Below the pieces are notes generated by a model that worked only from the letters and a program-made list of their open reading frames with translations, had not been told where the DNA came from and did not search any database. DNA of 32,707 nucleotides from an uncultured Clostridia bacterium (lineage in GTDB: Bacteria > Bacillota > Clostridia > Oscillospirales > Oscillospiraceae). Positions 32,664 through 32,707 of this stretch are shown here, in pieces (position 1 is the stretch's first letter; each line of letters starts with the position of its first letter). The DNA lies in NCBI GenBank assembly GCA_947058885.1, contig CAMSIF010000018.1, positions 1 to 32,707 of the forward strand, in the 5' to 3' direction. The translations under genes and the position numbers were made by a program.

Positions 32664-32707
32664 AGATCGGAAGAGCACACGTCTGAACTCCAGTCACACT
32701 CAGATAT
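32664..32707 (+). other. Illumina TruSeq adapter plus index (assembly artefact)
   Basis: The window ends with AGATCGGAAGAGCACACGTC followed by the rest of the TruSeq read-1 3' adapter (34 bases, 32664-32697), then ACTCAGAT, which fits an 8-base index, and AT, the first bases of the next adapter part. This is not biological sequence. Confidence 0.97.

Noticed and set aside
32664-32707. C-terminal extension of CbiP reading [10 protein letters not shown]
   Set aside because: It is translated sequencing adapter, not protein.
1-32707. CRISPR arrays, tRNA or rRNA genes, transposases and phage genes
   Set aside because: I looked and found no regularly spaced repeats of CRISPR type, no tRNA-like cloverleaf and no recognisable mobile-element protein.

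Overview
The window looks like a chromosomal contig from a fairly GC-rich gut-type Clostridia (Bacillota), most like Oscillospiraceae. The signs are Bacillota-type lipoproteins, strong AGGAGG ribosome-binding sites, a tmcAL/ackA neighbourhood, an anaerobic-type cbi operon and a GC-rich intergenic triple-hairpin repeat. This placement is inferred from gene content and style, not from a marker gene. The last 44 bases (32664-32707) are Illumina TruSeq adapter plus index, so the biological sequence ends at about 32663, inside cbiP.

Layout. (1) 1-2206: a small lipoprotein gene (-) and a MATE efflux pump (+), divergent, each with its own promoter. (2) 2214-7639 (-): a three-gene defence operon made of a RloC-like zinc-hook ATPase (AAA_13), an EVE-domain McrB and McrC. 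The last two are coupled by an ATGA overlap. The operon converges on the MATE gene, and both 3' ends lie in one long inverted repeat. (3) 7851-11309: acetate kinase (-) divergent from tmcAL (+), which uses acetate to modify tRNA-Met, followed by a DUF3298-type lipoprotein. (4) 11363-22956 (-): a seven-gene transport locus. It has two paralogous, very large solute-binding lipoproteins, two sugar-type ABC permeases, a very long HlyD/MacA-like adaptor, a two-TM MacB-like periplasmic-core protein and a single MsmX/UgpC-type ATPase. The two binding-protein genes carry matching upstream regions: three GATG repeats with an exact 11-bp period, placed identically relative to a -10 element. (5) 23192-32663 (+): a cobalamin-riboswitch-controlled operon in the order cbiD, cbiL, cbiF, cbiH, cbiJ, cbiET, cbiA, cbiB, cobD and cbiP (cut). 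Its genes are overlapping or tightly spaced.

How they work together. The cbi operon builds the corrin ring by the anaerobic (early cobalt) route, amidates it and attaches the aminopropanol arm, under feedback from B12. cbiG, cbiC and the cobaltochelatase are not seen here. The transport locus joins an importer module (binding proteins and MalF/MalG-type permeases) to an adaptor/MacB-like module that normally belongs to export or envelope machines. The defence operon would restrict modified DNA (EVE-McrBC), with the RloC-like protein as a possible second layer. The points most worth follow-up are the hybrid transport locus with its duplicated 11-bp-period operator, and the RloC-like/McrBC operon.
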